The notes under the pieces were generated by a model. That model was not told the origin of the DNA, ran no database searches, and was given only the letters and a program-made list of their open reading frames with translations. A program made the position numbers and the translations under genes. A stretch of DNA of 5,374 nt. It comes from Candidatus Saccharimonadota bacterium. GTDB lineage: Bacteria; Eremiobacterota; Xenobia; Xenobiales; Xenobiaceae. Location: assembly GCA_004554425.1 (NCBI GenBank), contig SFMI01000118.1, positions 1-5,374 of the forward strand. Reading direction: 5' to 3'. Every line of letters starts with the position of its first letter. Position 1 is the stretch's first letter. This document shows, piece after piece, positions 1-5,374 of this stretch.

Positions 1-222
1 TTTATCATCGTTCGCAGTCTCGATCGCTGTTAAAGTTCATTATACTGTGAGAAGAAACTCGTTATACTTTTTAATATGCCTCGACATAGATTGAACCTGA
101 TGGGGCAAAGTAAAAGCCGAGAGCCTTACTTATTAGACTTGGCGATAGAGAAGACTGTTGAAGTTTACTCTAGTTAGCGAGTCGAAATTCTGAGGTTCTA
201 AGATTTTAATTGGTGTTGACCA
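1..222. other. Intergenic stretch with no recognisable gene
   Basis: No reading frame here looks protein-coding. The longest forward frame touching the left edge is open from base 2 to about 94, but it has no start signal and a composition unlike a conserved protein. I find no tRNA or rRNA signature. TATACT-like hexamers occur at 41-46 and 63-68, but neither has a convincing -35 partner at 16-18 bases. A weak 5-bp hairpin, ATTGG/CCAAT (209-213 with 220-224), lies near the right end. The stretch may be the distal upstream region or a long 5' leader of the HU gene, or hold an unrecognised small RNA. The sequence does not decide. Confidence 0.5.
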
Positions 223-295
223 ATCCTTTCACGGGATCTGGCCGTCAGGTCGTACAGCTACTTTGATAACGCTGTTGTCAGACTCAAGAAAGGAT
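223..295 (+). promoter_or_regulatory. Possible structured 5' leader of the HU-like gene
   Basis: Three complementary segment pairs nest inside one another: ATCCTTTC (223-230) with GAAAGGAT (288-295), 8 perfect pairs; TCTG (237-240) with CAGA (279-282); and ACAGC (254-258) with GCTGT (271-275). The outer helix ends nine bases before the HU ribosome-binding site (304-309). That is a position where an RNA structure could influence translation. It does not match any riboswitch consensus I recognise, and there is no terminator-type T run. The pairing is seen; a regulatory role, possibly autoregulation by the nucleoid protein, is inference. Confidence 0.3.
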
Positions 296-303
296 ATTGC
301 TTT

Positions 304-309
304 GGAGGG
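304..309 (+). promoter_or_regulatory. Ribosome-binding site deciding the HU start
   Basis: GGAGGG lies five bases before the ATG at 315. An in-frame TTG at 297 would put this site inside the gene and has no comparable site before it, so ATG 315 is preferred. Confidence 0.8.
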
Positions 310-314
310 ATATT

Positions 315-638
315 ATGGATAAGAATGCAGTCCATGATGAAAAGAGAACTAAGGTTGGTAAGAGTGAGATCGTAGCTGATTTCGCTGCTGAGGCCAAGTT
401 AAATAAAAAAGAAGCTGCTGAACTCCTTCAGACGCTTTTGAAAGTTATCGTAAATCGCCTTAAAAACGGTGAAAACGTACGCTTGATACCTTTCGGCGCT
501 TTTGAAATTCGTGATCGTAAAGCCCGTACCGGTCGTCGTCCTGGAGCCGCTGGTGAAGAGAGTGAGAAAATTCTCATCCCCGCCAGAAGAGTGCCCGTCT
601 TCCGCCCCGGTAAAGAACTCAAGGAAGCTGTTAAGTAA
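315..638 (+). CDS. HU/IHF-family DNA-binding protein with N-terminal extension
   Basis: Encodes a 107-residue histone-like nucleoid protein. Family members form dimers that bend and compact DNA through a pair of beta-ribbon arms. The body starts near VGKSEIV (residues 14-20), followed by the helical dimerisation part (about 17-50). Next come the HU signature PFGAF (59-63) and the arm RDRKARTGRRP (66-76), and then the closing strand and helix IPARRVPVFRPGKELKEAV (88-106). Classical HU is about 90 residues. This one has roughly 14 extra charged residues at the N-terminus and about four extra in the arm loop (GAAGEESEK, 77-85). It could be an HU paralogue rather than the main HU; IHF subunits are less likely. 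It is a single-gene unit, preceded by a possible structured leader and closed by its own terminator at 716-765. The start is set by GGAGGG at 304-309. Confidence 0.9.
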   Translation: MDKNAVHDEKRTKVGKSEIVADFAAEAKLNKKEAAELLQTLLKVIVNRLKNGENVRLIPFGAFEIRDRKARTGRRPGAAGEESEKILIPARRVPVFRPGKELKEAVK

Positions 639-715
639 AGTTTTGTAGAGTTCAGTTTGGCAGGCTTGATAGCTTTTTTATGCAATAAAGTTGCCAAGTA
701 AAAAAGAACACGTGT

Positions 716-765
716 AAAAGCAGCAGGAAGTGTATGTATAATGTGCACTGTCCGGCTGCTTTTTT
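716..765 (+). terminator. Rho-independent terminator of the HU-like gene
   Basis: AAAAGCAGC (716-724) pairs with GCTGCTTTT (755-763). After an A/G mismatch, GGA (726-728) pairs with TCC (751-753) and AGTG (729-732) with CACT (746-749), around a 13-base loop. A run of six T (760-765) follows the stem. The A-rich left arm could give weak termination on the opposite strand too, though no minus-strand gene is seen. Confidence 0.85.
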
Positions 766-786
766 ATTCAAGAAAACAGGCAAAAC

Positions 787-815
787 TTGCAAAATAGCTC
801 CGGTTAGGGTAAAGT
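787..815 (+). promoter_or_regulatory. Candidate sigma-70-type promoter for lepA
   Basis: TTGCAA (787-792) and TAAAGT (810-815) are separated by 17 bases and match 4 of 6 consensus positions each. It lies just after the HU terminator and about 90 bases before lepA, so the 21-bp repeats at 829-870 would be in the lepA leader RNA. An alternative -10 hexamer is TAAAAT (876-881), but its only upstream -35-like hexamer is 21 bases away. This is a pattern match only. Confidence 0.3.
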
Positions 816-828
816 CTATTGCTGCTTC

Positions 829-870
829 TGCTTAGCAAAAGCAGCTTATTGCTTAGCAAAAGCAGCTTAT
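829..870 (+). repeat. Perfect 21-bp tandem duplication in the lepA leader
   Basis: Bases 829-849 and 850-870 are identical over 21 bases. Each copy contains AAAAGCAGC (837-845 and 858-866), the same nonamer as the left arm of the HU terminator (716-724). GCTGCTT at 821-827, just upstream, is complementary to AAGCAGC in either copy (839-845 or 860-866), so two alternative 7-bp hairpins are possible. No T run follows, so it is not a terminator. It is either a recent local duplication or a leader element affecting lepA expression. Confidence 0.9.
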
Positions 871-902
871 AAAAATAAAATATAGAGCACAAAGAAACTC
901 AT

Positions 903-2705
903 ATGGATCAGAATCACGTTAGAAACTTTTGTATAATTGCCCACATCGATCATGGCAAATCTACCTTGGCCGATCGTATCCTGGAACGTACCAACGCTAT
1001 CGATAAACGCGATATGATGGATCAAGTATTAGACTCCATGGATTTAGAGCGTGAGCGTGGCATTACTATTAAGTCACACCCGGTAACTTTATATTATACT
1101 GCCAAAAATGGCGAACTTTACCAACTCAACTTGTTGGATACCCCGGGACACGTCGATTTTACCTATGAAGTTTCCCGCTCTTTGGCAGCTTGCGAAGGCG
1201 CCCTTTTGGTAGTTGATGCTTCTCAAGGCGTCGAAGCTCAAACTTTAGCCAATTATCAAATGGCCTTAGATCAAGGGCTTGAGGTCGTGCCAGTTATCAA
1301 TAAGATCGATTTGCCTTCAGCCGATCCTGATCGGGTAGTCCATGAAATCGAAGAAGTTTTGGCTTTGCCAGCTTCAGACGCGTGCTTAGTTTCAGCTAAA
1401 CAAAATATCGGTATTGATGAGCTAATGGAAGCTATCGTTGGTCAAATACCGCCGCCTAAGGGCGATCTTAATAAGCCCTTGCGAGCTTTAATTTTTGACT
1501 CTCGCTATGATAAATACCGTGGCGTTGTGCCTTTCTTCAGAGTTGTCGATGGCCAAGTGCGCAAAGGCGACATAGTGCGCATGATGAGTACGGGCAAAGA
1601 ATATCAAGTTGATGAAGTTGGTATTTTTACTCCCGGCCCCCGTCCTGCCGAAGTGCTTAAAGCTGGAGATGTAGGCTACTTAGTAGCCCAAATTCGCAAT
1701 ATCGAAGAGACTAGAGTAGGCGATACTTTAACTTTCGCTAAAGACGGCGCTTCCGAAGCTTTGCCAGGTTATCGTCCGGCTGTTCCCATGGTTTATAGCG
1801 GTCTTTATCCTATCGATCCTTTGGATTATAACAATTTAAGAGACGCTCTTTCCAAGCTTAAACTTAATGATGCTGCTTTAGTGTGGGAGCCAGAAACTTC
1901 TGTGGCTTTAGGCTTTGGCTACCGCTGCGGCTTTTTAGGCTTGCTGCATATGGAAATCGTACAAGAGCGTTTAGAGCGCGAGTTTGATTTAGATCTTATC
2001 GCTACAGCTCCCAGCGTTATTTACACTATTCGCAATAAAGACGGTTCTACCAAGCTTATTCAAAACCCGTCCGATTTCCCAGCTGGCGAACAGCAAATGG
2101 TTATCGAAGAGCCTATTGTTTTGGCTACGATTATTGTGCCTGAAGATTACGTCGGCCCGATTATGGAGCTTTGCCAAGGACGTCGTGGTATCTTTATGGA
2201 TATGGAATATCCCTCTCCGGGTAGAGCTATGATCCACTATGAGTTACCCTTGTCAGAAATTATTACCGACTTTTTCGATCAACTTAAGTCTAGAACTAGA
2301 GGCTACGCTTCCTTTGACTACGAGCTCTGTGGTGCACGCCAGTCTGATTTGGTGCGTTTAGACATTTTAGTTAATGGCCAAAAAGTAGACGCTCTTTCTA
2401 TAATCGTACACCGCGAGCGAGCTTATGCTGCCGGCCGCGATTTAGCTGAGCGCCTTAAAGAAGTTATTCCTCGCCAGATGTTTGAAGTTCCCATTCAAGC
2501 TTGCTTGGGCGGCAAGATCTTAGCTCGCGAAACTGTCAAAGCTATGCGCAAAAACGTTTTGGCTAAGTGCTACGGTGGTGACATTTCGCGTAAGCGTAAA
2601 TTGCTGGAAAAACAAAAAGAAGGTAAGAAGCGCATGAAACGCATCGGTAATGTCGATATTCCGCAAGAAGCCTTCTTAGCTGTACTGAAGAAAGATGACG
2701 AGTAG
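903..2705 (+). CDS. lepA: Elongation factor 4 (LepA), ribosome back-translocating GTPase
   Basis: A full-length 600-residue translational GTPase. It binds the ribosome and is thought to promote back-translocation or rescue of stalled complexes and to help ribosome assembly; it acts in the cytosol and at the membrane. All GTPase motifs are present: G1 AHIDHGKST (13-21), the switch I segment RERGITIKS (50-58), DTPGH (79-83) with the catalytic His at 83, NKID (133-136) and SAK (164-166). The EF-G-like domains II, III and V follow. The LepA-specific C-terminal domain starts near CYGGDISRKRKLLEKQKEGK (556-575), as in typical LepA of about 600 residues. The start at ATG 903 gives the expected N-terminus (DQNHVRNFCIIAHIDHGKST), although only a weak ribosome site precedes it. 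It is transcribed alone between two terminators. hemW, a frequent downstream neighbour of lepA in Bacillota, is not next to it here. Confidence 0.98.
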   Translation: MDQNHVRNFCIIAHIDHGKSTLADRILERTNAIDKRDMMDQVLDSMDLERERGITIKSHPVTLYYTAKNGELYQLNLLDTPGHVDFTYEVSRSLAACEGALLVVDASQGVEAQTLANYQMALDQGLEVVPVINKIDLPSADPDRVVHEIEEVLALPASDACLVSAKQNIGIDELMEAIVGQIPPPKGDLNKPLRALIFDSRYDKYRGVVPFFRVVDGQVRKGDIVRMMSTGKEYQVDEVGIFTPGPRPAEVLKAGDVGYLVAQIRNIEETRVGDTLTFAKDGASEALPGYRPAVPMVYSGLYPIDPLDYNNLRDALSKLKLNDAALVWEPETSVALGFGYRCGFLGLLHMEIVQERLEREFDLDLIATAPSVIYTIRNKDGSTKLIQNPSDFPAGEQQMVIEEPIVLATIIVPEDYVGPIMELCQGRRGIFMDMEYPSPGRAMIHYELPLSEIITDFFDQLKSRTRGYASFDYELCGARQSDLVRLDILVNGQKVDALSIIVHRERAYAAGRDLAERLKEVIPRQMFEVPIQACLGGKILARETVKAMRKNVLAKCYGGDISRKRKLLEKQKEGKKRMKRIGNVDIPQEAFLAVLKKDDE

Positions 2706-2733
2706 ACGAGGACGCTTTCATAAATGATTATAC

Positions 2734-2806
2734 AGCGCTGTCGTCAGCTTGGTAGATATGTTATATTATCAACAAGTCAAGCTGATGGCAGCGTTTATTA
2801 TTTTTT
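2734..2806 (+). terminator. Rho-independent terminator of lepA
   Basis: The arms 2736-2751 and 2778-2793 pair over 16 bases with two G-U wobbles. One A-T and one G-U pair extend the stem outward to 2734/2795. The loop is a 26-base AT-rich stretch. TTTATTATTTTTT (2794-2806) follows directly. It ends the lepA transcript and separates it from the YbjN-like gene. Confidence 0.85.
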
Positions 2807-2841
2807 AGTTGTAAAGCATATTAGGAAAGATAGAGAAAAAG

Positions 2842-3342
2842 ATGAGTTTAGAAAAAATAGAAGCGGCTTTGAAAAACTATCTCGATGAAGAAGAACTGAA
2901 ATACAACTTGGAAGAAAGCGACGAAGGCGGTCATATCTTTTATTTTAATTTAGAAACACCCATTAAATTCGCTCCAACTCTGTTTTACAATTTAATGGCT
3001 GATATCGATTCGTATTATATCTACGCCAGTTATCCCGAACCGGCTGATAAATGCTTAGCCGCTATGGCTGAATTTATTACCAGAGCCAACTTTGGTTTAA
3101 AATTTGGCAATTTTGAACTTGATTGCACAACTGGAGAAGTACGCTATAAGTCTTTCGTATATTTAGGAGAGGATAAGGTGCCCTCTTACGATATGATTGA
3201 TAATAGCTTCAGCATGCCTTTAGCTATGTTCTACAAGTACGCTGGCGGTATAGCAGCTGTTATGAGTGGCGAGCTTACTCCAGAAGAAGCTGTAGCTGTT
3301 TGCGAATTGGATGATGAAGGCTTTGAAATTAGCGAAGAATAG
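2842..3342 (+). CDS. YbjN-domain protein
   Basis: A 166-residue acidic, soluble protein with no signal peptide or membrane segment. It resembles the YbjN family, which has a fold like type III secretion chaperones and a poorly defined role in stress response or regulation. The typical family features are a first strand-rich part (about 20-60, with IFYFNLETP at 32-40), a run of aromatic residues (YYIYASYPEP), FITRANFGLKFGNFELD followed by GEVRYKS, and a C-terminal helix pair with the SGELTPEEAV motif. AGGAAAG (2823-2829) is 12 bases before ATG 2842, a long spacing, and a GAG nearer the start may serve instead. No promoter is obvious between the lepA terminator and this gene. No terminator follows, so transcription may continue into the methyltransferase 45 bases downstream. 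The biochemical function is unknown. Confidence 0.78.
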   Translation: MSLEKIEAALKNYLDEEELKYNLEESDEGGHIFYFNLETPIKFAPTLFYNLMADIDSYYIYASYPEPADKCLAAMAEFITRANFGLKFGNFELDCTTGEVRYKSFVYLGEDKVPSYDMIDNSFSMPLAMFYKYAGGIAAVMSGELTPEEAVAVCELDDEGFEISEE

Positions 3343-3387
3343 CTCAGTGTGTAATTATCGCAAATAAAACTTTGGTGATATAAAATT

Positions 3388-4335
3388 ATGCTTACAAGTA
3401 TTGAAATTTGTGCTGGAGCTGGTGGGCAAGCGCTAGGTTTGGAAAGAGCTGGCTTCTCTCACGTTGTCCTTGTCGAATATGAGCAGAGTTATTGTAACAC
3501 TTTAAAACTGAATCGTCCTAATTGGAACGTAATATGTGCCGATGTGAAGAATTTTTCTGGAGCACCATATAGAGACAAGATTGATCTATTTGCAGGAGGA
3601 GTCCCATGTCCTCCATTTTCCGTTGCTGGCAAACAGTTAGGCAATGCTGATGAACGTGATCTTTTTCCTGAGGCTTTGCGCTTAATAGAAGAAATCAATC
3701 CACGTGCAGTAATGCTCGAAAATGTTCGTGGTTTTTTAGATCCATCATTTTCTGATTATCGAGATTTTGTATTAAATAAGATCGATGAACTTGGCTACAA
3801 TGTTCAGATAAAACTTTTAAATGCTTCAGATTATGGCGTTCCTCAGTTACGGCCTCGTGTTGTCATTGTTGGTATAAGAAAAGACATCAAAGGCGTTTTT
3901 TTCTATCCTACTGCAAATCCTGAGCTAACAAAAAGTGTCGGTGAAACTTTGGTCGATCTGATGGGGGAAAATGGTTGGGCGAGAGTAGATGAATGGGCAA
4001 AGCAGGCTTCTACCATCGCACCGACTATTGTAGGCGGCTCAAAAAAACATGGAGGTCCAGATTTAGGACCTGTGCGTGCGAGAAAAGCTTGGGCAGCGCT
4101 CGGAGTTGATGGATTGGGCATAGCCAATGAGGCGCCACAAAAGGGTTTTGAAGGGATGCCACGTTTGACACCAAGAATGATTGCAAGGATTCAAGGTTTT
4201 CCGGATAGTTGGGATTTTGGAAATAAGAAAACTGCTGCGTGCAGAATGATCGGCAATGCTTTCCCGCCGCCAGTTGCGCAAGCTGTAGGAAAAGAAATCA
4301 GGAGAGTGCTTGAAAATGAAGGCGTTGATTGCTGA
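3388..4335 (+). CDS. Type II DNA (cytosine-5) methyltransferase, probably GCCGGC-specific
   Basis: A complete 315-residue C5-cytosine methyltransferase that uses S-adenosylmethionine to methylate one cytosine of its site and protect the DNA from the partner nuclease. The motifs are in canonical order: I with the SAM-binding loop CAGAGG (8-13) and GLERAGF (17-23), an acidic residue after the second strand (E30), IV GGVPCPPFSVAG (70-81) with catalytic Cys74, VI ENV (111-113), VIII QLRPR (153-157), IX-like RMIARIQGFPDSW and X RMIGNAFPPPVA (286-297). The short target-recognition part lies between about 180 and 255 and includes GGSKKHGGPDLGP. GGTGAT (3374-3379) is eight bases before ATG 3388. The GCCGGC specificity rests on the NgoMIV-like nuclease that follows, not on the methyltransferase itself. 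GGA glycine codons are commoner here than in lepA, which mostly uses GGC, in keeping with acquisition by transfer. Nothing essential appears to be missing. Confidence 0.96.
   Translation: MLTSIEICAGAGGQALGLERAGFSHVVLVEYEQSYCNTLKLNRPNWNVICADVKNFSGAPYRDKIDLFAGGVPCPPFSVAGKQLGNADERDLFPEALRLIEEINPRAVMLENVRGFLDPSFSDYRDFVLNKIDELGYNVQIKLLNASDYGVPQLRPRVVIVGIRKDIKGVFFYPTANPELTKSVGETLVDLMGENGWARVDEWAKQASTIAPTIVGGSKKHGGPDLGPVRARKAWAALGVDGLGIANEAPQKGFEGMPRLTPRMIARIQGFPDSWDFGNKKTAACRMIGNAFPPPVAQAVGKEIRRVLENEGVDC
4301..4306 (+). promoter_or_regulatory. Ribosome-binding site deciding the endonuclease start
   Basis: GGAGAG, inside the methyltransferase gene, lies nine bases before ATG 4316. An in-frame TTG at 4310 is only three bases away, too close. 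ATG 4316 also gives residue numbering offset by just one from NgoMIV. Confidence 0.65.
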
Positions 4336-5174
4336 AGCTCGTAAAAATTATCATAAAAGTTTACTTGAAAATGGAGTATTAACAGTAGATACTAAGGGGA
4401 TCCCAAGCAATGCAGATTCATCTTCGAAGCTGTCTATAGCTATCGCACGGGGAATTGCCAATCAGTTGATGGCAGAAACACACGATAAAGCTGTGGGACA
4501 AACATCAGGAGCTAAATTTGAACAGTTGAATATGCAGTTTCTGATGGAAACATTCCCTAATTTGCAAAAATTGCGTCCAGGAAAGTGGCATATTGTTAAA
4601 CTTGGAAATCGCAATGCGATAAAAATAAGCAGCTTTGCCCAATACGAGCATTTAGATTATCTTAGCAAATTAACAGAAAGCGATGCTAAACTTGCTGCAA
4701 GTATGGGAAATGACTACATGGTCGCTCCAGATGTAGTTATTTATAGAGACACAGTTAACGACAAAGAGATTAATTCGCCTCAAATTATTGTTGATGACAC
4801 TGTGTGTAAGATGGCTGATATTCGTGCACAAAATGAGGGATTACCAATTCCTTCACGCTTCTGTATCTGCCAAATGGACTATGCGAAGTGATCGAGCACA
4901 AAACAGCCGAACAGAAGCACTCGGTTTGATAAGAAATCGCAAGGGACATTTGCCTCACATTGTTGTTGTCACTGGCGAACCTTTGCCGAGCAGACTTGCC
5001 TCTTTGGCACTTGGAACTGGGGATATTGACTGTATGTATCACTTTGCTTTGTATGAATTAATAAGAGCAGTAGAAGCCACTGGCGCAGAGGACTCCATCG
5101 AAATGTTGAATGTTTTGATTGATGGAAAAAGGATTAAGGACATTAGTGATCTACCGCTTGACTTAGCGATATAA
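4316..5174 (+). pseudogene. NgoMIV-family type II restriction endonuclease, frameshifted
   Basis: The nuclease half of the cassette overlaps the methyltransferase by 20 bases. As read it encodes 191 residues and stops at 4889-4891. The rest of the protein continues in the next frame to the stop at 5172-5174. Removing one C from the CC at 4850/4851 restores a 285-residue protein. NgoMIV, as I recall, has 286 and cuts G^CCGGC as a tetramer. In the restored numbering, Glu69 (TSGAKFEQL), Asp139 (APDVV), Ser184-Ala-Lys186 and Glu200 match the NgoMIV catalytic residues (70, 140, 185/187, 201). Arg190, Asp192, Arg193 (RSDR), Gln62 and Arg226 match its base-contacting residues. The shift falls after Ile178, so the first fragment lacks the catalytic lysine, the RSDR recognition motif and Arg226, and should be inactive. 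A sequencing error is the main alternative; apart from the shift, both halves look unchanged. Confidence 0.88.
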
Positions 5175-5194
5175 ATTGTCATATTGTCTTTTGC

Positions 5195-5226
5195 TATAGG
5201 GCGGATATGTTATAGGGCGGATATTT
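5195..5226 (+). repeat. Two tandem 16-bp repeats before the last gene
   Basis: Bases 5195-5210 and 5211-5226 are the same 16-mer, beginning TATAGGGCGGATAT, with one difference (G or T at position 15). They lie in the 70-base gap after the endonuclease and end 18 bases before the candidate start of the next gene. A weak promoter-like pair, TTGTCT (5184-5189) and TATGTT (5206-5211, 16-base spacer), overlaps them. Tandem short repeats over a -10 region often serve as regulator binding sites, but that role is only a possibility here. I see no terminator in this gap. Confidence 0.85.
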
Positions 5227-5244
5227 AGCTTTTGTAGATTAACA

Positions 5245-5374
5245 GTGAATATCGGAGATTTTATAAACAAAACATCAGTTAAACCTTTCTTCTATCAAGA
5301 TAAATGTGATAGATATGATTATTTAGTTGCTGTTGGCTGTGGTGCTGTAGCGGGCCTAATAGATGTATTTTTAG
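5245..5374 (+). CDS. Partial CDS of unknown function, runs off the right edge
   Basis: A frame open from 5200 to the window end encodes at least 43 residues from GTG 5245 and looks like a real protein. It reads NIGDFINKTSVKPFFYQD, then a charged and aromatic segment (KCDRYDYL), then a small-residue hydrophobic run, VAVGCGAVAGLIDVFL, that could be the first membrane segment or a buried helix. The start is uncertain. GTG is the best candidate after the in-frame stop at 5197-5199, but no good ribosome site precedes it. The N-terminus reminds me of large uncharacterised proteins of gut Bacillota, but I cannot name the family. It begins just after the R-M cassette and the tandem repeats. Whether it belongs to the cassette, to another defence gene or to the resident chromosome cannot be told from this fragment. 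Confidence 0.65.
   Translation, partial: MNIGDFINKTSVKPFFYQDKCDRYDYLVAVGCGAVAGLIDVFL

Noticed and set aside
657..697. Hairpin TTGGCA/TGCCAA with an inner T-rich segment after the HU stop
   Set aside because: The arms are six base pairs and the T run is in the loop rather than after the stem. The strong terminator at 716-765 explains the transcript end.
428..748. Minus-strand open frame opposite the HU gene
   Set aside because: It is antisense to a well-supported gene, runs through the terminator hairpin, and shows no family-like sequence or ribosome site.
52..900. AAGAAACTC at 52-60 and again at 892-900
   Set aside because: A nine-base match between two AT-rich leaders is easily due to chance, and the flanks do not match.
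4840..4860. Phase-variable or programmed frameshift in the endonuclease
   Set aside because: The shift is at a plain CC dinucleotide with no homopolymer or short repeat tract, no in-frame stop at the shift point and no stimulatory site that I can see. A mutation or sequencing error is simpler.
1989..5042. Minus-strand open frames opposite lepA, the methyltransferase and the endonuclease
   Set aside because: All are short shadows of coding sequence on the plus strand, without recognisable motifs.
3388..5174. GGNNCC-type specificity (NlaIV/NgoBV or BanI-like) for the R-M pair
   Set aside because: The methyltransferase recognition segment first suggested a GG-type family, but the nuclease length and catalytic and contact residues fit NgoMIV (GCCGGC) much better.
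4788..5174. A separate second gene starting at ATG 4788
   Set aside because: Its first 20 or so residues are an out-of-frame reading of the endonuclease, and it becomes family-like only from LHASVSAKW onward. It is the displaced C-terminal half, not an independent gene.
1..5374. CRISPR array, tRNA/rRNA, insertion sequence or integrase
   Set aside because: No regularly spaced repeats, structural RNA signatures, transposase motifs or terminal inverted repeats were found.

Overview
The window looks like a stretch of an AT-leaning bacterial chromosome carrying a compact restriction-modification (R-M) cassette. The housekeeping genes are of ordinary bacterial type: an HU-like nucleoid protein and the translation GTPase LepA/EF4. 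Rho-independent terminators and Shine-Dalgarno sites are easy to see. The style (YbjN-fold protein, HU variant, hairpin-plus-T terminators) would fit an anaerobic Bacillota-like or related lineage. Nothing here fixes the taxon, so treat that as a weak inference.

Layout, all genes on the plus strand. Positions 1-314 hold no convincing gene, but the last 75 bases before the HU ribosome site can fold into nested helices. An HU-family DNA-binding protein (315-638) with an unusual N-terminal extension follows and ends at a strong terminator (716-765). A 5' leader with a perfect 21-bp tandem duplication (829-870) precedes lepA (903-2705), which also ends at a strong terminator (2734-2806). A YbjN-like protein (2842-3342) comes next. 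Only 45 bases later, with no terminator between, begins a type II R-M pair: a complete C5-cytosine methyltransferase (3388-4335) overlapping by 20 bases a restriction endonuclease gene (4316-5174). A 70-base gap with two 16-bp tandem repeats (5195-5226) leads to the start of a further gene of unknown function that runs off the window end (5245-5374).

The most notable observation is the endonuclease. Read with one base removed at 4850/4851, it becomes a 285-residue protein that lines up, position for position with an offset of one, with the catalytic and DNA-contacting residues I recall for NgoMIV (G^CCGGC, a tetrameric type IIF enzyme). As given, the reading frame shifts just before the Ser-Ala-Lys catalytic motif, so the product stops after 191 residues without its catalytic lysine or its base-recognition residues. 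The methyltransferase next to it keeps all its motifs. The simplest reading is an R-M system whose restriction half has been inactivated, leaving a solitary methyltransferase, unless the shift is a sequencing error. I see no sign of a wholly new system: the cassette is a recognisable family with a specific lesion. The least explained parts are the non-coding repeats, the HU leader and the partial gene at the right end.
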